From: Bradysia coprophila
Lineage: Eukaryota; Arthropoda; Insecta; Diptera; Sciaridae
NCBI RefSeq assembly: GCF_014529535.1
Contig: NW_023503501.1
Location: forward strand, 5,586,150-5,650,149
Length of the DNA stretch: 64,000 nucleotides
Direction of reading: 5' to 3'
Shown here in pieces: positions 52,901 through 64,000 of the stretch (position 1 is the first letter of the stretch; every line of letters starts with the position of its first letter). The position numbers and the translations under genes were made by a program. Under the pieces are notes generated by a model that saw only the letters and a program-made list of their open reading frames with translations, did not search any database and had not been told where the DNA came from.

Positions 52901-55900
52901 GGTCTGGTCATATTCACTTACAGTGGGTCAGTGTAATTTCATTATTGTGTGAAAATGATTTTAATATGAATCAAATATGTCTTGCTCATTACGTACATTG
53001 CAATAAGGTTTGTCAGATTGGATACGAATGGTTAGAGTTGAGCGGGTTACCCGAACTTTTTAAAAAGTCCGGCCCAAACAGGAACCCGATTCGATTCACT
53101 TTCAGCCTTCACTTTTGTGTTGTCGAATTTTAAAAAATTATTACGGGATGGGTTCTGGTCGGGTATCGAGACGCTACGAAAGGACACAGAACACGACTAA
53201 GGGATCGTCCATAAAGTCTGTCTTTGAACATGCATGTAGTTTGCATACAAATAAGAGACGTCAAAAGGAAAAAAAAACATCTCGCGACAGATCTGTTATC
53301 GAATAACGTCGACCTAATTGAGATCGTCAGCTAATAAGGATGGTTCAAACACTATCGCTAATTTCAAGCACTAACAATAATCAAACTTTTCCAGCTTACT
53401 GCCGCTGGCTTCCTACAAGTGAAATTTAGAAATTTTTAAGAATATTGCATAAATTCATGCAAATTTACGTATCTAAGTCAATTTTTGTTAATTACGATTA
53501 TAAAATCGAATAAAGTTCAATTTTATCGGATTTCGACCCATCCTAAACGACTTGGACATAACGCTCACAAATTCAAATGAAAGCATTGTCAAAGCGACAA
53601 TAAAACCATTACAGTCCACGACATCTCAATTGTCTCAATCTTATGATTTCCACGTTTTCAATGAATTCCACACATTCCACACAGCTCACACTCTGTATCA
53701 GTATGATCCGCTGTGGTTGCCAAGGTTGTATATTATTAGGAGGTTGGGCCAACAGCCTTTTTTCGTGGTGGCAATAAATCAAAAATAACTGGTTGCTACT
53801 GTGTTGCTGTTGCGTTTTAAATTAGTTGAACTCTTCGCTGTGGCATTAACGCGAAAAAATAAGTGACGAAAGAAAGCTGTCGGTCCAACCTCCAAACAAT
53901 ATACAACCTTGGCAACCACATCGGATCTTACTGATCCAGAGTGTGAGCTGTGTGGAATGTGTGGAATTCATTGAAAACGTGGAAATCATAAGATGTGAGA
54001 CAATTGAGATGTCGTGGACTGTAATTAATGTGAATTTTGAGTTTGAAACTAGGCCCCACCTCTTAGGTGGACCAGGTCCCTTAACTGACTAAGTTTTCCA
54101 ATAATTGCCAGTCCCAGTTTTCTTACTATTTTTAAATAAGCTGTTGTTTTAAGAACACAAAATTATAGTCAGATGAAAAAGCGATACAAATGCTACATCA
54201 TTAATTGTGTATCGCTTTTATTTCCACTGGCCGTTTAGAAAACTAAAAAATAATTCAATTTTCTGAAGAAACAAAGAGAGCTGTGAGTTGAAGGTTCAGC
54301 GAGCGATGTTTTACACTCAATATGAGTCTACTAAAAAGCGCTGGAAAGATGGCTCTTGAATAAATTAAACTCGTTAAACTCGCTTCGCTCTGGTCGCAAT
54401 ATTTACACTCGTTCGAATATTCCCTTTCATAAGCCCTTAAAGCATGGGAAAAATTCTTTTACGAATATAAATTAACGCAAAAATTGTCTTAGATCCCAGA
54501 TTACTAGTCCAATAAAAATACAATGAGTCTGAAAACATTGAATAGACCAGCAAAACAAAAACAAAATTACCTTTGTCTCCCTCGACCTCATCCTCACAGA
54601 TCATTACTGCGCAACATTCGTCGTCTTTGGATGGTCGTTCGAAACACTTTGGATCATCGATTTGTTTGCCTTTCTTGAATAGTGTTCCCTTGCATCTCGG
54701 TTCACATATCCAGGATCCCGTTTTGCACGTACACCGTTGATCACATCCTTTATCCATCGTCTCGTTAATCTGGAATTAAATTAAGAAATCGATTTTATTC
54801 GACGAATCAAAGGTATTCAATCACTATTTCACACACCTTCTCAATCACCGAAAATCTATTATTCAATTAGGAACGACGCTATCGACATGTCATATCAAAT
54901 TGCCATATATATATATAATTTGAAAATTGATATTATCAGTACCAACCACAGTGTGAGAATTGCATTGCTACAATTACCTTTGGCTTGCTAATTAATGCAG
55001 TAGTTTTGAATGAACTTTGGTTTGAATTGATAAATTAAAATGTAATTGTGTCAAATATAATTACTTTACCGTCCTAATTACCAGGAACGGAAGGATTTCC
55101 AACACTTTTACAGTCACTGCCATCGCATTGAATTACAGTTTAATTAATAGAATTGAATTTATCGAAAATGGTTCGATCGTTCCATCAATTAAAATGTAAG
55201 TTCATTGAATGGGATTTGAAACCAAAATACAGACAAGTGAATGAATATAATGTGGGCAAAAGTTTTAACGAACAATAATTATTATTGAATAGATTTGTCC
55301 CGTTACCAGTTTTCTGTTTTCATACATGAAGAGGTTACAGCATCGAATTAAATTGAGGTTTTGAGTTTATCGTACTGTAAGCGGCATAGGTTACTAATTT
55401 TCGTATTTTTAATTAGCAGAACTCATGCGGAGTTGTGTCATATTTTGCGAATATAAAGAGAAAAAAATCATTTTCCTTTCGACCTTTTGAAATCTCATTT
55501 AAATAAAATTAATCCGTCAGTCGGAATGAATCGTTAATTGCTCCCTGTACTTCTTGTGGTAATAAAACACTGTTGCGTCGATGATCCACTGTGCACAGTC
55601 TGTGGTTGCTAAATGTGGTTTCATATCCAATCACCGATTCACTTAGCAATTAAACTATGAAATCTCTCTATTTTTGCATGGAATTTAATTGACGAAAAGG
55701 GATTGTTCTTATGCATTGAGCTTCGAATGGTGATAAAATTGTCTTTTATCTAATAGCGCCACTGACTGCTCAAACTTCATTTGGAAGAGTGCGCTCAGTT
55801 CATTAAATCGCCAAAAATGGTCGAATGGTGTAAGTAACACCTTATCTCTAAACAACAACAGTCCTAAAATGTTTGAGATGCGCAAAGTTTTGTTACAACC

Positions 55901-58900
55901 GATTCAAAAACTGGTCCATTCCCAGTTTCGATTACGTATTTTGTTTCACGCTTTGCTATACACTCGCTGAATTTTGAAACCAGACACATGGAGAAATCAG
56001 AAACTCACGTAAAAGTCAGAAACAGAAAATGTTTGGGTTTTCAAAATTCCGCCAAGGTAATAACATAACTCCAATACTCTCTCTAGCAGACAAACTTCGT
56101 TGTGACGCTGTCAAAATACCACATTATTTCTAGAATCGTACACTGTTGACTAATTTCTAAGTTTACATGTAAAAGGCAAAGGCTAAGTTGCATTTTTACC
56201 ACCTTAATGAATGTCGTTAGATATCTAGAGAGGGTTTTGCATAACTATCAATGAGCCAGGTTTTAGGTCTTGAGAAATAAATCCAATCATCATGATGTGA
56301 AACGGGACTATAGTGAACGTACATGACATTATTGCTTGTCGGAATTTCGGTTGCATGTTATGTCTCTGATACCATAACAAATGCTCTGTGCGGTTAAGGA
56401 TTGTAAATAGGTCAATTCAAAGTTGAAATATGTATGATGCTGAGCCCGAAGTTTATGTGTGCTAGAGGCTAATATGGTCTGTACGGAAGTGGGAATATAG
56501 CAACCGAATTGTTTTTTACAGTGTTTTATAGTTGTGTGACACTCTGTCAAATTTCAGTACCCTATTTAGAGTACCACCAACGCACTGCAAGCAAAAGTGC
56601 TTCGATTGACACCTGACAAATAGATTACTATTTTGTATGAAATTTTATCCCCACTCATTTTTTACAGTGTAAAATTTTGTATGGAGCACTGTCAAGTTTC
56701 AGTACTCTAAATGAGTACCACTTTTGCTTGAAGTGCGTTGGTACCACTTGAAATTGACTAGTTCCGAGTTTTAGACGAAAGCGAAAGTCACATGAATCGA
56801 ATTCTAAGAAAGTAGTTGATTAATCAACAAATTGACTAAAAACCGAAATATTTGCATCAAGGGAACCTACAAAATATACAAACGAATTACGATCTTAAAG
56901 GCATGCCATTAACAGTTTCATTACGAATTCCAAAATACGTTTACGTGCATTCAAATAGCTCGAAAAAAGCATTTTGTGAACAATAATAATTAAACTACTG
57001 TGACATTACCCGGTACACACTTCATGTCACTGAACAATAGCAATGTTAAATTGTTTTAAAATTAATTAAAACAAAAACAAAAAAACGTAAACGAAAAAAG
57101 CAATAAACTTTTATTGGGCCATTTAGAATGCTGTAAAGTCCTATATGAAACAAAGTTTTCACTTATTTCGAATTTCCATCTTATTGAATGTGTACTTTTT
57201 CTTAACGGCTTCCAATAAAACTGAGATGTCTTAATTTGAACAATAACGTACAGTGAATTTCACAAGGTTAGAGCTTTAATTAGGCATAGAGGTGTGACCG
57301 AAAATTTATGCGGTCAGAAATAGAAATATTTGAATACAAATTCTATAGGAGATTTATTGGTTTACACACAGTAACTGCTTTTGAATTCAATAATAATAAT
57401 GACATGCTTGATGTGAACTACATTTCACATAAAATTCACAACAATGGCACAAAATTAACATCTAACATGGAGAGAAGAATAGCAGCAAAAAAAAAATGGA
57501 AACAAAAATCAAATACGAAAAAATAAACAAAAGAAAAACGACGGGTAACATGAGCTTAATAGTCATCCGAAAAGCCTGCTCTCGAATGCACCGAAACACA
57601 ATGTCTTCTTTTTCGAAATCGTTTATATTAGCAACTTGATGGCTGTGCAGATAGGCATGGTGCAAAGACCTTTTCAATTTCTCACGATGCTTTTCATTTT
57701 TTATATTTCATGCCATTTTTGTTAAGAGCTTTGATCTTTTCATGATAATGGTTTGTGTACGTCGTGTCGCAAGAGAGTGTTATTGTGTTCAGACAATATT
57801 TTGAATGCGGTAATGCTGCAGAGAGTCATTATAGACAGCGAAAATGGTGTAGGATATAGTCCTAACAGAAATTGTGCTCGCTGGAACATTTTTCTTTGTA
57901 TGAAAGTAAAAGTTCATAGGAACTGCTGCAGACTTTAATTGGAAAATGTAATTTTACTAAATTAGGAATTGAGTCAATGGAAATTAAAAGCACAAATTGA
58001 GCAAAAGAAGGAACATTGAATGGATTTTCCAAAAAATCCGCCGTTCGCGTTCAATTTTCGCGAATATTTCTTTGTGAAGTAAAATCCCCTTGCAACGATT
58101 TTTTGTCAAATACATCGAAACAATGAATGAAAATTGTCAGTAGGGGGTAACAACAGTCGAATTTTTGGGACAGGTCACTGGTCAGTGGAATTTTTGGCAT
58201 TTAGAGTGGAAACTAGTTAAATTGAATATTTATGTTTGTTGCGTTGGCGAATACTTGTCTGACCTTGACTTAATTTCTTGGTGTATTTTTTTGCATTTTT
58301 ATTTTGATATTATCACTTCTAACCACGAAATTTTTGGACTTCAATGAAAATTTTGGAATTTAGTTACCCCATCGTTGCCAGTAGTAAACGAGGTATTACG
58401 TATTGATCAGGACCACACTGACCTAGTGTCTCTACCATCAAAATGCACAACTTTTAACATATTTCAAGGTCTATTCTATGATCCACGAAATATCATGATC
58501 TCGTCTGTTTACGACGCACTTCAAGTATGAGTGGTACTCTAAATATAGTACCCAAATTGGACAGTGTATCGAACAAATTTTGGCATTTTCGAACATGTTT
58601 TCATACAAAATAGTATTCTATTTCTGGAGAGATATGCATGAACCGGAAAATGGGACATGTCTTTTTGTGACAGTTATTGCATCACTCTACTCATTTGGCA
58701 GCTGTCATTAAAAGCACTCTTGCTTGAAGTGCGTTTCTGTTTGTCATGTTTTGTGGACCCACTAAAAAGTGTGAATTTTTTTAGACCGCATATTGTTCTA
58801 GGGGTGCTTGAGTCCTAATCATAGAGTTACACTCGAGAGGTGGCATGGTAGCGCTGTCGATCAAAGGAAACCACAAAAATATATGGGAAGCCAGACATCC

Positions 58901-60548
58901 AGTGGTTTGTGTCGCTCGTAGAAACTAAACTTGTGATATCATTATTTTTTCGTACTTTTGAGTATCTCACGGATGACTAAAATTTGTATGAAAAATGCGA
59001 ATTTAGAATGCACGTGAGAGACTGTGCGGATACGAAAAAGAAATGATGCCACAAGTTTAGTTTTTGTCACTGGATGTGGATTTTAAAGTTGGTAAAATCG
59101 ACCCACCCTAGTGAATGGTCCCCAACAACACCATCAGCCCAAACAAATTGAGTGATTGCATTGTTATAGGTCTAGAAGTGTCAACATTGTCGTCATGTAG
59201 GTTTTATCGAATAAGAGCGATCAGTTTAGCGGCTGGTTTGTACAAGTTCAAGGATATAACACGAAAAAAGTACTTCCATCCAGACAGAAAATTGTACTTT
59301 CAATGCAGAATAGCTACGGCTTCCAGCAGTTGCAGTTAAAGCTCAGGAGAAACTGAAACCCTACAATGGTTTTCAGTAAAATTTAGACATGAATTTGCTT
59401 CAGGTGGTCCATGAATGCAAACAAAAACTACTCATACGGTTTTACCACCACCGCGCGTGTGTGTAACTATTTCACCCGTATAAACAAGCAGTTTTGGACA
59501 GCAGAAAAAGAGCTGAACCTGTCTAAATTGCACTGACATCACCTGTATTTACGCAAGTAGAAAATCCCTTTTGTCTGCAATGATACATCACACTTCACAG
59601 AGAAATAAAAACGAAATATTCGCCTGCACAATTTTTTTAAATTCTTGGTAGTAACTTGAAGGTTGCGAATGCTTTGTCATAAAGCAACAATTGTCTGAAA
59701 ATTTTAAATTGACGTCACAATTTCGAAATTTCCAAAACGCAGACTATGCATTCAAGTCAGGCGTCCGTACTATTGAAAACGAGATTGAAAAAAAAACTCA
59801 AAATTTTTTCGAAACACCTACTTAAATGACTCAAACTGTCAACTGGTGCTCACATAGTTCAATTAACTTACCTTATATCTCTTTCCATTGTTTATGCATT
59901 CGTTAACATCGAGCATAGTGTCTTCACTGTGTGTGTGCATGTGCAGCATGCTATTTTCATCATTATCATCGTCGTCATCCATACTAACATCACTCAAGTC
60001 CTCCATTCCTCTTGCGCTAACACTCGATTGTGTTGTAACATAATTAATCATTTCAACACCTTTTCTATTTGCCATTTCATTTACAAATGATGCATCGGTT
60101 AAATTTAATGCACGACCTTTAATATCCGCTTGTTTTGTCATTGCTACTAATGGCACATTTGAATCATCGTTTTCATCGATTTGTTTACCGCCACCATTTA
60201 CACGAACAGGTTTATTTTTGGTCATCGATATATCGTCATCGTCTTCATTAAAAATTTTCTCCATTGACACCGTTGCTGGTTGATTTTTCATTTGAACAGA
60301 GTTCACGGTCATTTTTTTGTCCGGTATCTCTTCGTCAGAATTAGGATTTTTTGTGGTGTGATCACTATCAGATGAATTACTACTGGTTTTTTCATCATTT
60401 ACCGCATCTGGCGTTGGTGTTGTTGTTGGTGATGATGATGCTGATGAAGAATTGTTTTGGTTTGAAGATGAAGTCGATAAAAATAATGATGATGCGGTTG
60501 TTGTGGTTGACATAGATGTGGATCCTAGCGGCAATACTGATAATGTTT
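46999..60548 (-). CDS. Single-pass surface protein with VWC and fibronectin III domains (epidermal cell surface receptor-like), 5' partial
   Basis: Exons: 60548-59872, 54769-54571, 50342-49782, 49709-49467, 49300-48629, 48492-48407, 48346-48288, 48229-47322, 47258-46999, giving at least 1221 residues. Order: a low-complexity Ser/Thr/Asn and acidic N-terminal part (exon 1); then several cysteine-rich von Willebrand C-type modules ([24 protein letters not shown]..., CLHNGKTYK...[17 protein letters not shown]...[22 protein letters not shown]...CEQHCYC, ending CC..MIC/LC/KC/WSC); a Pro/His/Asn-rich linker (exon 5); about three fibronectin III repeats (exons 6-8); a transmembrane segment ([21 protein letters not shown]) and a basic stop-transfer RRR; and a short tail with YDNPSYKVE. 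It resembles the insect proteins annotated as putative epidermal cell surface receptor; the role is not known to me. Exon 1 starts in phase 1, so an upstream signal-peptide exon is required; I did not find it, and it probably lies beyond the window. Confidence 0.9.
47259..47321 (-). other. 63-base stop-free intron in the surface receptor gene
   Basis: GTACTTG...AATTCCAG between the last two exons. It is a multiple of three and has no stop, so retention would insert 21 residues with two cysteines just before the transmembrane segment. Splicing gives [12 protein letters not shown]. Confidence 0.6.
50565..50725. repeat. Dispersed repeat with GTTACGCCCTTTA block, copy 2
   Basis: GATATTTTTGAAAAATCC at one end and GATATGGGAGTTACGCCCTT..ATGTTGCCCTC at the other, matching 12865-13160 in the same order. 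Confidence 0.6.
51012..52098. mobile_element. AGGTCA-bounded element, about 1.1 kb
   Basis: Dense CAGGTCA/TGACCTG tracts at 51012-51120 and 51984-52098 face each other roughly in inverse orientation, and suggest subterminal arms of one element. The middle has no convincing ORF. The left tract contains AGGTCATGACCT, a perfect inverted pair of nuclear-receptor half-sites. Confidence 0.5.
53611..54023. mobile_element. 413-bp fold-back with arms of about 145 bases
   Basis: TACAGTCCACGACATCTCAA and TTGAGATGTCGTGGACTGTA are the ends. Pairing continues through TTATGATTTCCACG, GTTGCCAAGGTTGTATATT and GGAGGTTGG. The loop, about 53760-53880, holds no gene. Confidence 0.85.
56565..56745. mobile_element. 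TTTAGAGTACCAC-family MITE
   Basis: Left CTATTTAGAGTACCACCAACGCACTGCAAGCAAAAGTG and right GTACTCTAAATGAGTACCACTTTTGCTTGAAGTGCG. The interior has TACTATTTTGTATGAAATTT and a second TTTTGTATGGA. Confidence 0.7.
58505..58740. mobile_element. TTTAGAGTACCAC-family MITE, longest copy
   Basis: CGACGCACTTCAAGTATGAG at the left and CACTCTTGCTTGAAGTGCGT at the right are inverted. The core has TGGTACTCTAAATATAGTACC, GGACAGTGTATCGAACAAAT and TTTTCATACAAAATAGTA. Confidence 0.75.
58895..59077. mobile_element. 183-bp MITE with ACATCCAGTG ends
   Basis: ACATCCAGTG and CACTGGATGT ends. The arms share AAACTAAACTTGTG.(T/C)ATCATT and TTTTTCGTA in inverse orientation. Confidence 0.75.
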
Positions 60549-61345
60549 CTGCAAATAGATTCAATGAACATCGTTAATGAACGTTTACGGACCTTACGTT
60601 TAATTGTGAATTGTGATTTTTATAAGACTGAATATTAACGAAACTGCGAGCGAAATGTTCACTGATGCACTGAGGAATTTATCAACTTAAAACAGTGTTG
60701 GAAACCGAATTTTGTTTGAGTACACAAACAGGGTGAGCTGCTTCCACAGTGAAGATTGCTAGTCTTCAAAGCAAATTTATCAACAATAAATTACGAACGA
60801 AATCTTTAGAAGAATTACTATCAACGATCGATTCATAAAATGTACCCGTATGAGTGGGTGTTTCTTTTTAAATCGTTTCCTAACTAAATTACACCGAATC
60901 TAAATGAGTGATGTCATTCTTCGTCTCTCTTTCTTTTCTGGATATTTTATCTGTCCTTTCTAGATTAAAAAAATAAGTTTTAATTCGACCCCACAGTTAA
61001 AGTCAGTCGAATTTGAGCCCAAGTTTGTTTCAGACGTTTTCACATCTGATGCACTCCTACAATACCACTGGCTATGTTTATACGCTTTTATCATTTATTT
61101 ACGAAGTCAGTACAAAAACTTAAAGGCCTTGGATGAGTGGAACGGCTGACGAAAAATAAGACATACATTTGGTTGAAATTGGTGTTATCATTGAAAGAAT
61201 TAAAATTTGATTTACCCAAGGAACTGACAAGGATAAAAATTCTCTTGCTGTTCCTAAAAAAATATGTGAAATTAAAGTCTAGTCACATCCATGATTAACT
61301 CCTCCAGCAAAGAAGGTTTTCTTTGTTTTCGAACTATGATTTCAT

Positions 61346-62440
61346 TACACCCAAAAAAAAGTTCTACGTTTTAATCGCCCAAAAACACGATAAGACCAAT
61401 GGTTTACTCATCCGTACACCATGTACATTTAAAACGTACAGTAAGTGTCATACAGACTTTGACGTTTATTTGTCAATTTAAAAATAGATCAAAGCTAATT
61501 AACGATTGGTAATGATACAATCATATCATATCATCTGTTTTTTAGTTTGGAAAAATGATCACAAGCATAAATAATAAAAGAAAAAAAAAACAAGTTTAGC
61601 TGGATTTGAACCGGGTACCTCTCACACGTCAGGCTAAGACTTTCCTGCTGAGCTAACAGGCCGTTGAGATAATCAACGTGAATTTCGACCGGCTTCTAAT
61701 TAACGGTTAAAAAGTAAAGTAAATAATTGATTGGCACAGTGGTGCTTTTTTAGTTTCAGATTCGACGATTTTGTAAAAGTTTTATTTCGTTTTAAAATAT
61801 TTCCCGACTTATATATCCAAAAAGTATAATTTCAAATCGAAGTTGGCAAAATCTTTTACAAAATGACGTTCATGTTAAAAACTGACACGACAAAATTCAT
61901 AACATCTTGTCAGTCATTAACATCACCTGCCAAATGACAGTCTTCCGCCATCAGCAAATAGTTTTTTCTACTTCCTACGTCTGTTGTGCTTCAAGCCTGT
62001 AGTCACATTTTAACCTAAGGGGGAAAGTTAGGAATTCTTGATGTGGCTGCCCTCTCCGTAATTTCGAATCAAACCCGCATCAGATTTTTTTTTAACATTT
62101 TCATTTAATTTTTTTAAATTCCACAAATAAAAATTATTGTTGTCTAAGAAAATAATTGCAAAAAAGATATCTGAGGAGCGGAATGAGGTCAAATTGGTTG
62201 AAATATAGAATTCACAATTACAACTGTGACAGTTGAACTGTCACATGATAAGTACGGATTAAATGTACAACAATGTACGAATAAAGTGTCCATCAACATA
62301 CGGATAAAACCCCCAAAAACACGATAAGACCAATGGTTTACTCATCCGTAAATTGTACATCCAAAACGTACTTTCTACGGGTTACTCGTAGAAATAGGGC
62401 GATTTTAATGTACATCCAAAATTTCATTTTTTTGGGTGTA
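61346..62440. mobile_element. 1.1-kb element with TACACCCAAAAAAA ends
   Basis: TACACCCAAAAAAAAGTT at the left and TTTTTTTGGGTGTA at the right are inverted, followed inward by TTTTAATCGCCC / GGGCGATTTTAAT. A 45-base block (AAAAACACGATAAGACCAAT.., ATGGTTTACTCATCCGTA) is directly repeated at 61380-61423 and 62310-62351. A TA target duplication, as in Tc1/mariner elements, would fit. No transposase. Confidence 0.65.
61591..61662 (-). pseudogene. tRNA-like sequence (pseudo-tRNA or SINE head)
   Basis: The reverse strand has a good A box (TTAGCTCAGCAGG) and B box (GGTTCAAATCC) at normal spacing, and a T-run follows that could stop Pol III. The acceptor halves (GGCCTGT and TAAACTT) do not pair, and the T stem has two mismatches. 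The likely anticodon stem TCTTA/TGAGA encloses 10 bases. It is therefore probably a decayed tRNA or tRNA-derived element, lying inside the 61346-62440 transposon. Confidence 0.6.
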
Positions 62441-62822
62441 GCTTATGTTTTCAATTGATTTGGAGTGGTTTTGTCACTAGAGAACTAGAGTGAGGGGGTG
62501 TGATAACCACATCGTGTCATACGATTTCGTCAAGAAACGCAAAACATATATCTAAGTTAGCACTATTAGCTGCTTAGAATTGTAACGCATACTGGAGCTA
62601 CGCAGTGCAATTTGTTGAAGAAATTTGTTTTTTAAATAAATGAAATTGAAATTGAAGTTAGAACTACAACCCTATTTTCGTTAGGACGAATATCAAGCGA
62701 CTTTCAGTGAATTCACTGCTCAATTGAGCGATGTAGTAAAAATTCCTTTCCTAACTAGTGATGTTAAAATATCGGGACTTCGTCGCTCATTTACAACGTC
62801 GTTTAGGAAAAACGTTGTTCAT

Positions 62823-62925
62823 AACTTAAGCTAAAATGCTTTTTAGCGAATTCGATTCCAGCACTCGCCTCCGGCTCGATTTGGAAACCTCTCATTCGCT
62901 AAAAAAAAGTATTTTAGCATAAGTT
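62823..62925. mobile_element. Fold-back MITE, AACTTAAGCTAAAAT ends
   Basis: AACTTAAGCTAAAATGCTTT and the inverse ATTTTAGCATAAGTT, with TTAGCGAAT / ATTCGCTAA inside. A CCTAACT/AGTTAGG pair at 62750 and 62923 suggests a larger outer element. Confidence 0.7.
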
Positions 62926-63680
62926 AGGAAAATAGCTATTTCAAAAGTTTAGTCATCAATGTATGAGTTTGTTCCAAGTACAGGAGACACGAAATTTGAC
63001 TGGCCGAACGAACATGATTTCATCCACAGAGCTCGGTTTTCATACAAATATTGCACCAGTATAATTACCTAATCTTTTACTTAATTTGATTGGAAGAATA
63101 TTTTCAACCGAATCTATTACTTTAAGAATTTAAACATTTATTTTGTTATATGATACCCCACTAGCTAAATCTCATCGTTTTCATATGTCGATAACAGATG
63201 AGTAATCCGTCTGAAGCCAAGTATAACGCGCATTGCGCACTGAAATTTTCAGTAATTTTGATACAAAATTGTAGCGTAATTGAATTGAAATTGCCATTTG
63301 AAAAAAATGGCGCTCTGCGTAAACATTTACATATACAACCTTGGTAAAGTCTGTGTACCACATAATGCACCATTGAGAAAAATGAGTCGCTCATTTGACT
63401 CTACCACGTTAATAGTTATTTGCATCACTTGGATTGAAACCACGAAACCGAAAATACGCGATATAAAGCCGAACGAGTTGATACGGAGAGTAAGCTCCGC
63501 TTTCGTATCAAATTTCTCTCTTTGACGAATAACATAAACAAACTCCACCATTAAGTAAAACATTGGCTGGATCCCTAGACCTGTTTGCAAGGTCTGCTGA
63601 GAGAGAACTAAAAAAGTGTGGTTTCCGATAACTTTGTCGCGTGATATTCAGTGTTTTCATGGTTTGGCGAGTGTAATAGT

Positions 63681-63822
63681 ATTTTACATGACTAGGGATA
63701 AAAAGATGAAAAGTGGAGTTTTCGTGTGAATTTTGTTGACCCGAGGCGAAGCCGAGGTCAATAAATACACGAAAACGAGACCTTTTTATTTTTATCCCGA
63801 GTTTTGTAATGGATTTTACATG
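63681..63822. mobile_element. Fold-back family copy (TTTTACATG/GGGATAAAA), best preserved
   Basis: ATTTTACATGACTAGGGATA..., TTTTCGTGTG and GTTGACC pair with GGTCAATAAATACACGAAAA..., TTATCCCGAGTTTTG and GATTTTACATGC. The loop is CCGAGGCGAAGCCGAGG. Confidence 0.75.
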
Positions 63823-64000
63823 CTGAGGGCGTCGAAAGAAGTGCTTAAAACATGAAAAGTACGGTTTTCGACGCATGTAGCGTGTAAAGTATATTTACCA
63901 CTAGAAAGAAATGGGTGCCAAATTTAAACGTTGGAAAGTAAATGTAAATGTTCTAGGCGACTTAAAATGTTTTTTGTACATTCGGGCGTTTAATTGTTTC

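Larger units (their letters stand above)
50343..54570 (-). other. 4.2-kb intron of the surface receptor gene
   Basis: Lies between exons 2 and 3. It contains the GTTACGCCCTTTA repeat (50565-50725), the AGGTCA-bounded element (51012-52098) and the 413-bp fold-back (53611-54023). No additional VWC exon was recognised. Confidence 0.6.
54770..59871 (-). other. 5.1-kb intron of the surface receptor gene
   Basis: Lies between exons 1 and 2. It holds the MITEs at 56565, 58505 and 58895 and an (AT)n run near 54906-54919. No additional exon recognised. Confidence 0.6.
60565..64000. other. Upstream intron or 5' flank of the surface receptor gene
   Basis: Exon 1 of the receptor model starts with a splice acceptor, so this stretch is probably intron. 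I looked for a signal-peptide exon on the reverse strand and did not find a convincing one. Apart from the elements listed below, nothing else is recognised. Confidence 0.45.

Noticed and set aside
61591-61662. Functional tRNA gene
   Set aside because: A and B boxes are good, but the acceptor stem does not pair and the T stem has mismatches.

Overview
The window reads as nuclear DNA of an insect, most likely a dipteran. It is AT-rich, genes are split by GT-AG introns (many only 55-70 bases, some of several kb), and the spacers are full of short inverted-repeat transposons. The recognisable proteins look closest to fly orthologues. A lower dipteran such as a fungus gnat would fit, but that is inference. 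All intron-exon models below were built by hand from splice sites, reading-frame continuity and protein-family knowledge.

Layout. 1-8.2 kb: no gene seen, repeats only. 8259-9570 (-): a complete three-exon formamidase/acetamidase-family gene, whose family is rare in animals and which may come from bacteria. 9.6-14.4 kb: repeats, including a 406-base near-perfect fold-back and an 8-bp-TSD MITE. 14587-14739 (+): a tiny intronless gene for a secreted four-cysteine peptide, with TATA box, initiator and poly(A) signal. 14.8-19.1 kb: repeats, including a 128-base tandem array. 19130-20482 (-): NIPSNAP, five exons. 21662-22837 (+): GlcAT-I, the beta-1,3-glucuronyltransferase of the glycosaminoglycan linker, five exons, head to head with NIPSNAP. 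23-31 kb: spacer with several MITEs. 31037-34494 (-): Tao (TAO/STE20 kinase), ten exons. 34.5-41 kb: spacer with nested MITEs. 41017-45152 (+): mitofusin (Marf), ten exons. 46999-60548 (-): a long surface protein with VWC and fibronectin III domains and one transmembrane segment; its 5' exon lies upstream, probably outside the window. 60.5-64 kb: its upstream intron or flank, with a 1.1-kb terminal-inverted-repeat element that holds a tRNA-like relic.

The genes do not form an obvious pathway. NIPSNAP and mitofusin both act at mitochondria, while GlcAT-I and the VWC/FN3 protein belong to the secretory pathway and cell surface. I see no CRISPR, rRNA or convincing functional tRNA. The most unusual items are the formamidase, the small cysteine peptide gene, a possible mitofusin microexon, an in-frame stop-free 63-base intron in the surface receptor, and a nested MITE pair that shows its 9-base target duplication.
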